A DNA stretch of 64,000 bases, from the NCBI RefSeq assembly GCF_020497125.1, contig NC_059075.1, positions 27,192,003-27,256,002 of the forward strand, read 5' to 3'. The translations under genes and the position numbers were made by a program. Positions 11,226-22,811 of the stretch are shown here, in pieces. Every line of letters begins with the position of its first letter. Positions within the stretch are counted from its first letter, which is position 1. Source of the stretch: Mauremys mutica. Taxonomy: Eukaryota; Chordata; Testudines; Geoemydidae. The notes below the pieces were generated by a model that did no database searches, had not been told where the DNA came from, and saw only the letters and a program-made list of their open reading frames with translations.

Positions 11226-12899
11226 TATTAGTTCCCACTGGCCACACCAAAGTTGGCCTTGGCAGGTCATATTCTCAACATCATAATATTTTGTATACAT
11301 ACATGTGTATTTTGCAACAGACCTTCCTGGAATGGGCTTCTGCATGCTGGCATTGAACCAAAAGATAAGGCTAAAACAGTGCTGGCAACAGTGTGGTTTT
11401 CTGAGGCTATGCCACGATGTTCAAGGTCAGGGGTCTAATCACAGAGTCTGAAGTTCTCTCCATTGATTTTTACACCTGTCTTGGTCTTAGACATCCCAGG
11501 CTTTTTGAGTCAAGTATCAGATCTTGAGTTCTTTTCCAACAGCTCTTTACAAAACTTATGCTAATTGAATTTTTTCCCTTTCCCAACAGAAAATGAATAA
11601 AGGTTCTATTTCTTTATAGTTTTAGTGAAAACATATCACTCACTGGCATTTTTATGCTCTGTGTCAACAGTACTGTTCCCAGAAGGCCATTTTTATCCAG
11701 GCCCTTTATAGTTAAATAAGCCTAGCAAAATACACAGGCCCTGATTCTCCATTCTGTTACACGAGGTTTATGTTGTTGCAACTCTATTGACTCCATTGAA
11801 GTCAATCTAAAAAAATCGTACAATGGAGTGGAAATCACGTCCATTATCTCTGCTGAAAGGGCCAGGTCCTTGATTGGTTGCATATAGCTATAGGTCAACT
11901 AACTTCAACTTGATTTATATCAGCTGAGGATCTGGTCTTTAGTCTTTTATCAAGAGAGCAATTTTGGGTAGAAGGATGAGGAGTACTTGCAGCTCATTTC
12001 TACTCATCACTAGAGCTGGTCAGGAATCTTTTGACCAATCGTTCTTTTGTTGGAAAAAATGCCAATTTGTCAAAACAAAATCTGTTGTGGAGCAGTCTCG
12101 GGTTCAATGAATTTCCCAACTTGAAACAACGTCAAAAGTTTCAGAATTCCAGAAACCTTTTGTTTTGATGTTTTTCAAAATAAAATCTTCCAGTTTTCTG
12201 GAAGTTGAACATGACTTCTTGTTTAGAAATTTAAGGCAAATTAGACCTCCTTTTTTTTTTTAAATTTTTTTATTTTTTTTGGTTCATGGATATTAATGAG
12301 ATTTTGACTTTTCATCCCCATTTTGGGATGAGGGAAAATTTTTGACATCTCAAATATTCATGGGACAGAGATGTGCAAAGGAGGTAGTTTATGGAATGTG
12401 TTCAACTCACTGATTTAAAAACTACTCCTCTGATTTGTGGTCAGCCAGTGCCAAATCCCATTTTTAAATTATTTTTGGACCTAACTCCTCATCTTTGAAC
12501 GTTCATGGCTGGCAGTACTTATGAGCTTCTTCCAGAACAAGAATTTAGCTCTGGAGATGATGGGATGACCTGGTGACTGATGGAACAGATGCTGTAGATT
12601 TACAGTAATATCCTCTAAACATGGTTCTCAAAGATCTGTGTCTTAAGGCTTGTGATTTCTATAGGTCTTGCACAGAGCACAACAATCTCCTCCCACCTTC
12701 TTTCTTTACTCCTGTGCTGTTCCCCACACATGCACATTTCAAGTAAAGAATCCTTCCCATGATGGCACTATTACAGGCAGCCTATCACACTTTCATATTT
12801 ATTTTCCATGCCTTTCCTATCACAGAACTTAACGTTGTTAGAATATTTAATTGAGTTCTTCAAGGCTAATCATCAAAGTTTCTGTAATCTATGCTATTA
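11226..12899. other. No gene; includes a dispersed repeat copy
   Basis: Non-coding. About 12000-12360 is a low-complexity aaaaattttt / gaaac-type dispersed repeat. The segment 12366-12480 recurs in reverse complement at about 22629-22735 with high identity, so it belongs to an interspersed family. Confidence 0.5.
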
Positions 12900-15546
12900 C
12901 AGTGCAAGTGGAAAGTGTAGGGGACAATTTCCAGGCACAAGTGCTGGAGGAACCAACTAGGGGCAGAGCTCTTCTTGACCTGCTTACAAACAGGGAAGAA
13001 TTAGTAAGGGAAGCAAAAGTGGATGGGAACCTGGGAGGCAGTGTCCATGAGATGGTCAAGTTCAGGATCCTGACACACAGGGCCGGCTTTATGAACTGCA
13101 GGACCCAATTCGAATACCTGGTGGCAGTCCAGGGCTTCAGCGGCACTTCTGGGGCAGGGGGGTCTGCTCTGGGCCTTCGTCACTGAAGGATCCCCCACCA
13201 CCAAAATGCTGCTGAAGACCCAGACCCCCCACCACGGGTGCTGGGTGAGTTTAAAAAAAAATTAAAAATAAAAAGGTACCTAAGGCGTGGAGCCCTCTTA
13301 GACGCGAGCGTGGGGGCCCTGATTCCCGGGAATTGGCCTAAAGCCAGCCCTGCTGGCACAAGGAAGAAAGAAGAGCAGCAGAATATGGACCCTGGACTTC
13401 AGAAAAGGAGACTTTGACTCCCTCAGGGAACTGATGGGCAGGATCCCCTGGGAGAATAACATGAGGGGGAAAGGAGTCCAGGAGAGCTGGCTGTATTTTA
13501 AAGAATCCTTATTGAGGTTGCAGGAACAAACTATCCTGATGTGTAGAAAGAATAGTAAATATGACAGGAGACCAGCTTGGCTTAACAGTGAAATCCTTGC
13601 TGTTCTTAAACGCACACAAAGCTTACAAGAAGTGGAAGCTTGGACAAACGACCAGGGAGGAGTATAAAAATATTGCTCAGGCATGCAGGAGTGAAATCAG
13701 GAAGGCCAAATCATACTTGGAGTTGCAGCTAGCAAGGGATGTTAAGAGTAACAAGAAGAGTTTCTTCAGGTATGTTAGCAATAAGAAGAAAGTAAAGGAA
13801 AGTGTGGGCCCCTTACTGAATGAGGATGGCAACCTAGTGACAGAGGATGTGGAAAAAGCTAATGTACTCAGTGCTTTTTTGCCTCTGTCTTCATGAACAA
13901 GGTCAGCTCCCAGAATACTGCACTGGGCAGCACAGCATGGGGAGGAGGTGACCAGCCCTCTGTGGAGAAAGAAGTGGTTCAGAACTATTTAGAAATGCTG
14001 GACGAACACAAATCCATGGGGCCAGATGCGCTGCATCCGAGGGTGCCAAAGGAGTTGGCGGATGTGATTGCAGAGCCATTGGCCATTATTGTGGAAAACT
14101 CATGGCGATCCAGGAAGGTCTCAGATGACTGGAAAAAGGCTAATGTAGTGCCCATCTTTAAAAAAGGAAAGGAGGAGGATCCAGGGAACTACAGGCCAGT
14201 CAGTCTCAGTCCCTAGAAAAATCATGGAGCAGGTCCTCAAGGAATCAATTCTGAAGCACTTAGAGGAGAGGAAAGTGATCAGGAACAGTCAGCATTGATT
14301 TACCAAGGGCAAGTCATGCCTGACTAACCTAACTGCCTGCTATGAGAAGATAACTGGCTCTGTGGATGAGGGGAAAGCAGTGGATGTGTTATTCCTTGAC
14401 TTTAGCAAAGCTTTTGATACGGTTTTCCACAGTATTCTTGCCAGCAAGTTAAAGGAGTATGAGCTGGATGAATGGACTAAAGGTGGATAAAAAGCTGGCT
14501 AGATCGTTGGGCTCAATGGCTAGTGATCAATGGCTCCATGTCTAGTTGGGAGCCAGTATCAAGCGGAAAGCCCCAAGGGTGGGTCCTGGGGCCAGTTTTG
14601 TTCAATATCTTCATTAATGATCTGGAGGATGGTGTGGACTGCACCCTCAGCAACTTTGCAGATGACACTAAACTGGGAGGAGTGGTAGATACGCTGGAAG
14701 GTAGGGATAGCATACAGAGGGACCTAGACAAATTAGAGAATTGGGCCAAAAGAAATCTGCACTTGTCCTTTTTGAACCTCATCAGAGTCCTGTACTTAGG
14801 ATGGAAGAATCCCATGCACTGCTACAGACTAGGGACCAAGTGGCTAGGAAGCAGTTCTGCGGAAAAGGACCTAGGGGTTACAGTGGACGAGAAGCTGGAT
14901 ATGAGTCAACAGTGTGCCCTTGTTGCCAAAAAGGCTAATGGCATTTTGCCCTGTATAAGTAGGGGCATTGTCAGCAGATCGAGGGACGTGATCATTCCCC
15001 ATTATTCAACATTGGTGAGGCCTCCTCTGGAGTACTGTGTCCAGTTTGGGGCCCCACACTACAAGAAGGATGTGGAAAAATTGGAAAGAGTCCAGCGGAG
15101 AGCAACAAAAATGATCAGGGGGCTGGAGCCACATGACTTATGAGGAGAGGCTGAGGGGAACTGAGATTGTTTAGTCTGCAGAAGAGAAGAATGAGAGGGG
15201 ATTTGATAGCTGCTTTCAACTACAAGAGGGGGGTTCCAAAGAGGCTGTATCTAGACTGTTCTCAGTAGATGACAGAACAAGGAGTAATGGTCTCAAGTTG
15301 CAGTGGGGGAGGTTTAGGTTGGATATTGGGGGGGCGGGGGAGGACTATTTCACTAGGTGGGTGGTGAAGCACTGGAATGGGTTACCTTGGGAGGTGGTGG
15401 AATCTCCTTCCTTAAAGGTTTTTAAGGTCAGGCTTGACAAAGCCCTGGCTGGGATGATTTAGTTGGGGATTGGTCCTGCTTTGAGCAGGGGATTGGATTA
15501 GATGACCTCCTGAGCTCCCTTCCAACCATGATATTTTATGATCTGT
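12900..15546 (+). mobile_element. CR1 LINE, 5'-truncated, decayed ORF2
   Basis: About 2.6 kb of CR1 on the plus strand, including the end of the endonuclease, the reverse transcriptase and the 3' tail. Conserved CR1 strings remain in successive broken frames: LTNREELV near 12990, GRIPWENN at 13437, GPDALHPRVP near 14020, NYRPVSL near 14190, then a long segment at 14523-15143 containing the catalytic FADDTKLGG. Stops and frame changes separate the pieces, so it cannot make a full ORF2 protein. The end ggattagatgacctcctgag...atgatattttatgatctg is the CR1 tail. A hAT MITE at 13078-13352 interrupts the endonuclease region. No target duplication is visible, normal for CR1. Confidence 0.92.
13070..13360. 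mobile_element. hAT-type MITE inside CR1
   Basis: A 275-bp element at 13078-13352 begins cagggccggcttta and ends taaagccagccctg, a clear terminal inverted repeat. Flanks are CTGACACA (13070-13077) and CTGGCACA (13353-13360), an 8-bp duplication with one difference. It splits the CR1 endonuclease reading region, so it is younger than that CR1 copy. Confidence 0.88.
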
Positions 15547-17490
15547 AATGCAAGCAGAAATAGGAGCCAGAAGCCAGAGACTTTTACATCTGCTTTATGC
15601 ATTTATAAATAAATGCTTTGCTTTGCTCTCATTGGTATTGGGGATTAAATCTATTGGTCTGAGACTCCACTAAGTACTGTATAAAACCATTTATATTTGT
15701 CAGCTTGTGCCTGTCCTACAGGGGTACATGACTGAAGAGAAATTTCCCTACTGCCCAGTGCCGATTTGGGATATAATTACTATTTAGTGTGGTAACACCT
15801 AGGGACTCCAATTGTAGACTAGGGCCCTATTGTACTAGGTGCTGTACAAACACAAAACTGCCCTTTTCCCCCACAGAACCAACAGTCAAAGTATATGACA
15901 TAACAAATGCAATAGACAGGGAGCATAGGGAAAGAATGAGACAAAATAAATTTTAATTTTGATTCACACCAACAAAAATAAAAGTGCATATCCAGAGCTC
16001 TGGGTGTCTTTACCAGATATTAAGAATACAGTAAACTATTATGGAAACACAGGCAACAGGTACAGATTACTTCATCTAGACTTTGGAGAAAAATCAAAAG
16101 AATCCTTGTCTAGCTGCCAAGCCTTTGAATGGAGTTCTTGGTCATATTAGCGAAGTACTAGAGTGTGATCTTCAGCTGGTGCATAGAAACATAGCTCCAT
16201 GGACCAGCATGAGTTCCCCTGATTTACATCAGCTGAGGATCTGGTCAGAGATTCTCTTTAACAGCACAGTTCATCTTTGCAATATTGCAAATAATGTAAA
16301 AAACTACTCACCTGAGTAGCCCCAATGAAGCAAGTGTGACTACTTGCTGGAGTAGAGTTATTCAGCTACTGGAGTCAAGTTACATAATCAAATGTTTAAG
16401 GCTAGGATTTCCAAGAGAGTCTAAGTGAATTAGGTTCCCAGCGCCATTGAGTTCACTTTGAAAATCTCAGCCTACATCTGTGTAAGATTGGCCCCCAAAA
16501 AGGCCATTTGTGTGTGTGTGGTTTTTTTTTAAACAAGTCAGGTGCGCTCACCTTATGGAACACTTTCATGTAGTGTACAATATTTATGTATCAAAGATAT
16601 TAGAAACAACTGTCAAACATTACATCACTAAGACTATTAGTGAAAATAGCAAATATTAAAAATAATAGAGCCACATCCTTAGCTGCTGTAAACTGTCATA
16701 ATTCCTTGGAGCTACACAGATATATACCATCTGTGGATCGACTCCATATTTACATCTACCTGTTTGTAAGCATTGTACAGTTTCACACACTGCAGTTCAG
16801 GTGTATACAGTGGTTAACACTGAACTCTACCAAATGGTCAATAGACATGATGCAGTACGGTTTTTAACCCTTTGGTAATTTTTCATAGGGAGACTATTGT
16901 TCTGATTTCCAATTTGAGGGATTTTCCTTTCCTATGACTGATAAATGAATCAGCTTAGATCAATGGTGTTTTTCCATGGTCTCTCTAAGAAGCTATCCAA
17001 GCAGAATGTGACATAAGGACGAACTACTTTTTTTGCTGTGGTACAGTGTAAATGGCATCTTAACTTTCATGCATGACAACTTGCTGGGCTCCTCATCAAC
17101 TCTTGAAACTTCCCTCTTTGCTATCTACCTGTGTTTGATAGCTAAATTCTGTAATTTTTGTCTTCCTGTGAGCTAACTACTCAGTTGCAGAGGCTGTGCT
17201 GGGTTTTGTGACCAGAGCGGATTTTAAAGCATCCTTCCAATAGCTGTTGCATAAGAGTTTCTCTTGGATGACACAGTGTTAATCATCTATAGTGGGTGAA
17301 AATTTGGTATTTGTTCATTTGGACGCATAGCAGTTGAAAAACCATGGAGAAATAATTAACCAACAGGATTTAGTCTAGTTAAATATGCATTAAATATTTA
17401 CAGGCTGAGCTAATCCTGAGTAATTAATGTTAATCTCTTTAATATCTGAGAAATATGACATCAAAATGAAACAGAATTCTTGTGTTAAGA
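15547..17490. other. No gene recognised
   Basis: AT-rich non-coding DNA downstream of the BDKRB1 remnant. Around 15785-15900 is an old SINE-tail-like segment (ctaggtgctgtacaaaca). Frames of 60-78 codons at 15959-16867 lack any signature. No exon of a neighbouring gene is recognised. Confidence 0.4.
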
Positions 17491-17499
17491 TAACTTATT

Positions 17500-18380
17500 T
17501 CAAGCTGGATGTAAAATATGAAGATTTCTCTCGAGGTGCTAGGCCTTTTCAAGGACATCAGGTGGGAATAAATTATATAGAAACTTTTTAAAAACCTTCT
17601 CCCTGCAGTACTTCCCAACCAATACATAAATCACAGGTTTAAGGCAACTCTTGGTGGAAGCAGGAGAAAATTAGGAGCCAAAATTGAACAACTTGTCTCA
17701 GGAACAGCCCTCGTTAGCTTCCATTCCTCAATAAAAAAACAAAAATGTGATGGTCCAGCAGAAAAGAAATGTAAGCACAACTGTGAAGATCAACATGGTG
17801 GCTGTTGTGTCCTTGTGGTCCCTTGACCTCTTGTGTTTTCTCATAGAGGATGAATGATGTGGCAGTTAAAGATGATTGCTATAGATGGCAAAGCAAACCC
17901 CATGATGTTTAATGTCAGGTGAGCAGTTGTTTCCCACAGTTTGCTGGGGAAGACTAGGGTGCAAGAGAAGATATTCAAGTCTTGTGGATATTTCAGACCA
18001 AAACATAAATGTTGGGATACTCAGACTTCTAGAGACCCAGGCCAGCAGACAGATTGCTTTAGCCTGAGCATTACTTTTAGTTTCCCTCTGCTTATCAGTG
18101 TCTGAACGAAAACTAAATAGCAATCCATGCTGATTTGCCACTAATGAAGATGCTGGTGTATGTGTTCATCTTAATAGATGTGTTTGGTGCTATGACAAAG
18201 GAAGTACCACATGGCCGGTTGTATTTATTTCTGATGGTCTGATCCCAGAAAGGGAGGTTCACAAGGAAGACCACATCAGCAGCTGCTAGATTTAGAAGGT
18301 AGATTTTAACACCCTTATGAAGCAAATACACAGAAATGCCACATAGTTTAAAGAACACCTGCACCACAGACTGTGTCAAT
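17500..18380 (-). pseudogene. BDKRB1: Bradykinin B1 receptor pseudogene
   Basis: Decayed rhodopsin-type GPCR on the minus strand, the usual tandem neighbour of BDKRB2. In order of translation I can read: TM2, IYLLNLAAADVVFLVNLPFW (about 18240-18300); TM3 start with the expected disulfide Cys lost from the frame; DRY changed to DCY in SMDCYLVFVQTLISRG near 18110; TM4 AWVSRSLSIPTF near 18030; TM5 LNIMGFALPSIAIIFNCHII near 17890, in another frame; TM6 DTTATMLIFTVVLTFLFCWT near 17770, followed by a TGA stop; TM7 with NPVIYVLVGK near 17625, reached only after a one-base shift; and a tail segment ending REIF near 17520. The N-terminus and most of TM1 are not recognisable. The order matches a single-exon B1 receptor of about 350 residues. 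LNLAAAD, the SIPTF and the EIF tail favour B1 over a B2 duplicate. At least two frame changes and two or more stops rule out a functional product unless the assembly is wrong here. Confidence 0.88.
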
Positions 18381-18519
18381 GTACAGTGATACTATACAAT
18401 ATACAACATCCCACCACTCTAAATCTGGACAGTGTTAAATTGCTTTAATTTTCACTCTGGCTTGAGGAAATGAAGGTCTGATGGAGCACTTGGGCCATTT
18501 GTATTACTCTGAAGTAAAT

Positions 18520-18744
18520 ATGAATGTCATTAAGGAATCCTGTGGCACCTTATAGACTAACAGACGTTTTGCAGCATGAGCTTTCGTGGGTGAATACCCA
18601 CTTCTTCGGATGCAAGAAGTGGGTATTCACCCACGAAAGCTCATGCTGCAAAACGTCTGTTAGTCTATAAGGTGCCACAGGATTCCTTGCTGCTTCTACA
18701 GAACCAGACTAACACGGCTACCCCTCTGATACATGAATGTCATT
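18520..18744. mobile_element. Penelope-like insertion forming a 75-bp palindrome
   Basis: A 201-bp insertion (18532-18732) between perfect 12-bp duplications ATGAATGTCATT (18520-18531 and 18733-18744). Bases 18532-18606 and 18614-18688 are exact reverse complements over 75 bp with a 7-nt spacer (cggatgc). The remaining 3' part reads gctgcttctacagaaccaga ... acacggctacccctctgatac. The same family recurs at 34720-34807, and a sister family at 58997-59104, 57968-58056 and 60069-60143. The inverted double copy and variable 11-13 bp duplications fit Penelope-like retroelements; the class is my inference. It lies about 150 bp upstream of the BDKRB1 remnant. Confidence 0.8.
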
Positions 18745-20178
18745 GACATACTTGAGTAGAACTGTGCTTTGAAAGAAGAAAAAGGGATGGGGTTACCTAC
18801 AGGCAGGGAACTCTGAAAACATTCTCCAAGTAGTGATTCGTGATGGCTTATTTTCTACTAAAAATTCCTTCTAGGTCATCCAGTTTTTATAAGCTACATC
18901 TGTCTGAGTCAGAGATCATATGCCTAGTACTAATGCAAGCTAAACTCCCTCCCCAGTCTGTGCTATTTCCTCTTTAAACTGACATTGTTTCCAAGCACAC
19001 AACAGAAGGAAAGGGCCTATTTAGTATGTGTCATAACATACAGCCCTCCCAGGCTGAGGGCAGGAATAGATGTGGCAGTGAACCACGGAAATATCCACCC
19101 CCTGATTAGGATGTAAGGGGGGCTCAATGAATGCCATTAGTAGATGCCTAATTGCTACAAACCGTGCTGAGGTTTAGCAGAGTCTGTCTCTGTGCTGACA
19201 GATATATACAGATGGGCTTCTTTTTTTAAATTTTTAATAAGGAAGGAGCTAGCTTGATGACCCTGGAGACTAAGCTCTAACTACAGTACTAGGCTTCCCC
19301 ACACAAGTTTCCTAGGGTTAAGCCCAACCCACCTTGCCCTGCCAATGCACCTCATCCTGCTCTGGAGAGTGGGCACAATTTTGCATCTTGCTGAGATGCA
19401 GCCACTTTAGAAGTGCCAAGGGGCCCTGAAAACAGCAGATATCCCCATCAGGGAATGTCACATGCAAAGGGGATTCCTTGGATGAGATAGTGCAACTGGT
19501 TCTGTATTGCCCCCACAACCACCAGCATGGTCCAGGGAGATGAGGGAGTGGTCAGTTGACAACTGCATTCAGGCTGGTCTTAGTTGCAATGGTAGCCAAG
19601 TGTATGCTAGAGCAGCCCTAAAACTACAGTAATTTACTCTAGGTGCCAGGTAGACCTCCCAATTTTTCCCAGGAGATAGGGATGCACCATAATGACCTAC
19701 AGCCACCCTTTTCTGCTTCTCTTACCCTGATCCATTCCTGTGCTGAACATATTTTGGGCAGGATCTCTCTGCTAGGTCTAGTGACATGATAACCCTTCCT
19801 CCAAACTCCTCAAACAGTCGGAACTTAGGATGATGGACTGTGCACCATGTCGATAAGCTCTGGAGGACCAAGGAGCAAGAGACAGGATATGATCCCATGC
19901 AGATTGTTTGCCAGCAGGCTCCTCCCATTTATGTAGAGGTACCTGCTGCTCAAGGGCCTCTGGTCATCTTGATCTGCTCTAATGTTTAGGCCCAACCCAG
20001 ACCCAAGCCCATCCTGAATCCAAGAGGGTAGAGTCATTTTCCGACCTGATCTCGACCCTTCCCCTTGAACCTGAGTTAGTGCTGATGTCTCCTCCTTCTT
20101 CCCATGGGATCAGCATGGCTGCATGCCCCACTCCTGCTGTCCATCACCTCCTGCCATGCCATGTGCATGCTCCAACTC
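18745..20178. other. No gene recognised
   Basis: Non-coding. Short frames at 19318-20037 lack domains. No repeat boundaries identified. Confidence 0.4.
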
Positions 20179-21176
20179 CTTGGCACCAGGGCTGGATTAA
20201 CCTTTTGTGGGCCCGGCACCAGACATATTTGTGGGCCCCCATGGAAGCAATGGAGAATGGTGTAGGGAGGTCAGTCCCCAGAGCAAGGGGCCAGCCAGAG
20301 GCAGTGGGGCATGGCATGGCATGGCAAGCCCCGCTCTGACCAATGCAAAGGCACTATTTACAAACTGGGAGTTGCCAGACACACAGGGGCCTGCCTGGCA
20401 CTGTGCTGCCAGGATGTCCCTTCCCCTTGGGGACAGGCCCATGCCACACTATGCAGCTCTGCTGAATGCCCCCTGTCTCCCTATGGCCAGAGGCCCCCCC
20501 AGACCCACCCACAAATGCACAGTGCCCTGCACACCATCCCTGCCCACAGCCCCACCACACACAACCCCCCACTCCCTAATGCCTCAACACACTCAGATCC
20601 TCCCCACCCCTCCACAGCCCAGCACCCCCCATACTCCCCACAGACCCACTCCCCCAAGGCCTGTCTCCCGGCCACACTCACTAGCCCTACTGGAAGGCAA
20701 CTATGTCTGCCGGGCTGAGCTGGCAACGCAGCCAGGGCTGGTCCCAGGGCCAGGAATCTCTCCAGCTCCTCGGGAGTGGCGCGATCAGCCAGGCCAGGAC
20801 CTGCCCCAGCTGGGCTCCCTCAAGACGCACTTGCCTGGAGGGGCCCAGAAAGCCTGCCACAGTCTCCCCCCTCCCACCCCCACCTGCCTGAGACTGGCCA
20901 GGCTTCTGCACCAGTCCCAGGTGGCTCAGCTCCGGGGAGACAGGTGGGGCCCCACAGGTGGTGAGAAGCAGAGACTGCCTGGAGCCAGAGGTGCCAGGGA
21001 GTGGAGAGGAGCCCTCGGCCAGCCGGCGGGCAGGCCGAGAAGAGCAAGTGGTGGGCAGGGGGAGCCAGTGGTGGCTCGGGACGCAGTGCAAGTGAAGCAG
21101 GCCAGGGGCCCTTCTGAACATGGGCCTGGCTCCATGGAGCCACTGGAACAATTGTAAATCTGGCACTGCTTGGCAC
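20179..21176. mobile_element. GC-rich hAT-type non-autonomous element
   Basis: A 982-bp element at 20187-21168 with perfect 8-bp duplications CTTGGCAC (20179-20186 and 21169-21176). Left end cagggctggatta; the complement of the right end is cagtgccagattta, an imperfect terminal inverted repeat. The CCC/GGG-rich interior creates long chance open frames on both strands, including a 316-codon plus frame (20207-21157) rich in Pro, Gly, Ala and Arg. No transposase motif is visible in any frame, so this is a MITE-like or internally replaced element, not a gene. Confidence 0.85.
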
Positions 21177-22811
21177 ACTCTGCCGCGCACACAGCACAGT
21201 GAGGTGTTGCTGGCAGGGGAAGCAGGGCATGCAGCCCCTGTGGTGCCACCCTCATGGGCAGAACTTGGAGAGTTGATTCATTGTGAGAGGGTCCAGTTGT
21301 TTTCCTACCTGGACCTGACACTTGCAGTCTCATCTCATGGGGTTTGGGTTGGGTTGCAGGGCTCTAATCTCAGCTCTGGTGGCATGACACTGGGAGAGAG
21401 GCAATCTCTCAAGAAATTGAGTTCCAAACCATTTAGCCCTTTTACCAGTGGCAATACCTTTATCTCCACCTAGCAATTTACTGACAGCCAGTGTAGAACC
21501 TAGAGCAGGGGTGCTACATGCGCCCCTCATGAAATTTTGCTTCATAACCAGGCAGCTCCATTGTGTTGTCTTTCGTTTTCTAGGAGTCTTATTATAGTTA
21601 TCTAATCTCAAAGTCCTATTACAGCAATCTAGCCTCAGAACTGTTCTATAGGACAAGAGTTTGCAGATTTTATGGTGAGGCAAAGAAATATTTGTCTGCT
21701 TCCTACACAGTCACAGCATATGATCTCCAAAAAAAAAAATCTGTCACAGTCAGCCAATCTTAATATAAGCTTTCTGCTGCTATTGTTTTAGTGATGTCCC
21801 TTCTGCCTGGGGGCTCATCTTTAAACCACAGAGAGATGGTATTGAGGGGCTATTTTACATCTAAGATATTTATATGGCCTCCTGTCATCCTCACAATCTC
21901 TAAGGTAGTTGTCCCCACAACACCCTGTGAGGTGGGGAAGTGCTAATAGATGGGGAAATGAGGGTCAGAGAGACTGTGGCACAGAGGCAGGCCACTTGTG
22001 GCACTGAACTGAACTTGGGTTTTCCCCAGCCTAACCACTGGCCATTCTTCCTTTCATGACAGCAAACAAGGGTACCACAGAGATGGTCTGAAAATCTGTC
22101 AAAATGAAATTTATAAGAAAAATTGAGTAGGGGAGAATTGTGGAAAAGCTCACAAAAAGTTGCAAAATTTTCACTGAAACACAATTTGACTAAAAAAAAA
22201 GATAAAAATCATTTGCTTGTTTTTCCTCCTCCTCTGTTTTCTGACCAATGGTTAGTACCAATTAGTGCTAATCATGCTGGTGTCTTTTACATGTGAGCTG
22301 AAACCTCACATTCATTTACTATGGACTACTGAAAGTAACTGCAGGAAAGTAATTTTCTGTTACAACCTGAGTTTGAACCACAGCTACAATTGACGTCATA
22401 TCCCACTATCAATTGGAGGCCTATGCACTTTCTAAGGGCTCTGTGGAATCAAGGAAAGCACCTCAGATTCCTCAGAGCCTGCAAACAGCTCCTAGGATTA
22501 GCACTGCTACAGAATTTATACAGTATAAGGTTTAAAACTCCATATGTTTCACTGAGAATGAAATACATTTTCAGCTAAATTCCTTTTTTTTAATTTCACC
22601 CAAGGCAGTTTTTCTTTCTTCTGTGAGTAATTTTAAATATTTATCACTGGCTGACCACAGATCAGAGGAGTAGTTTTTAATCAGTGAGTTGAACACATTC
22701 CATAACTGCCTCCTTTGCACATCATGGTACAGTGGAATCTGCCTATTGTGAACTCGGTTCTAGTGAAATTCCATATACAGTGAAGTTAATATTGTGAGAG
22801 GATCCCCCCGG
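21177..22811. other. No gene; old SINE and dispersed repeat fragments
   Basis: About 21870-22030 resembles a minus-strand MIR-like SINE (caccctgtgaggtgggga, gatggggaaatgaggg). About 22629-22735 is the inverse copy of 12366-12480. The remainder is AT-rich non-coding DNA. Confidence 0.5.

Noticed and set aside
14523..15143. 206-codon reverse-transcriptase-like frame as a gene
   Set aside because: It is one segment of a decayed CR1 with stops and frame changes on both sides.
1..17000. Exons of the expected neighbour ATG2B
   Set aside because: In other vertebrates it lies beyond BDKRB1, but I found no exon-like coding segment here; it probably lies outside the window.
18532..18732. CRISPR-like or bacterial inverted repeat
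   Set aside because: The 12-bp target duplications and other family copies in the window show a eukaryotic retroelement insertion.
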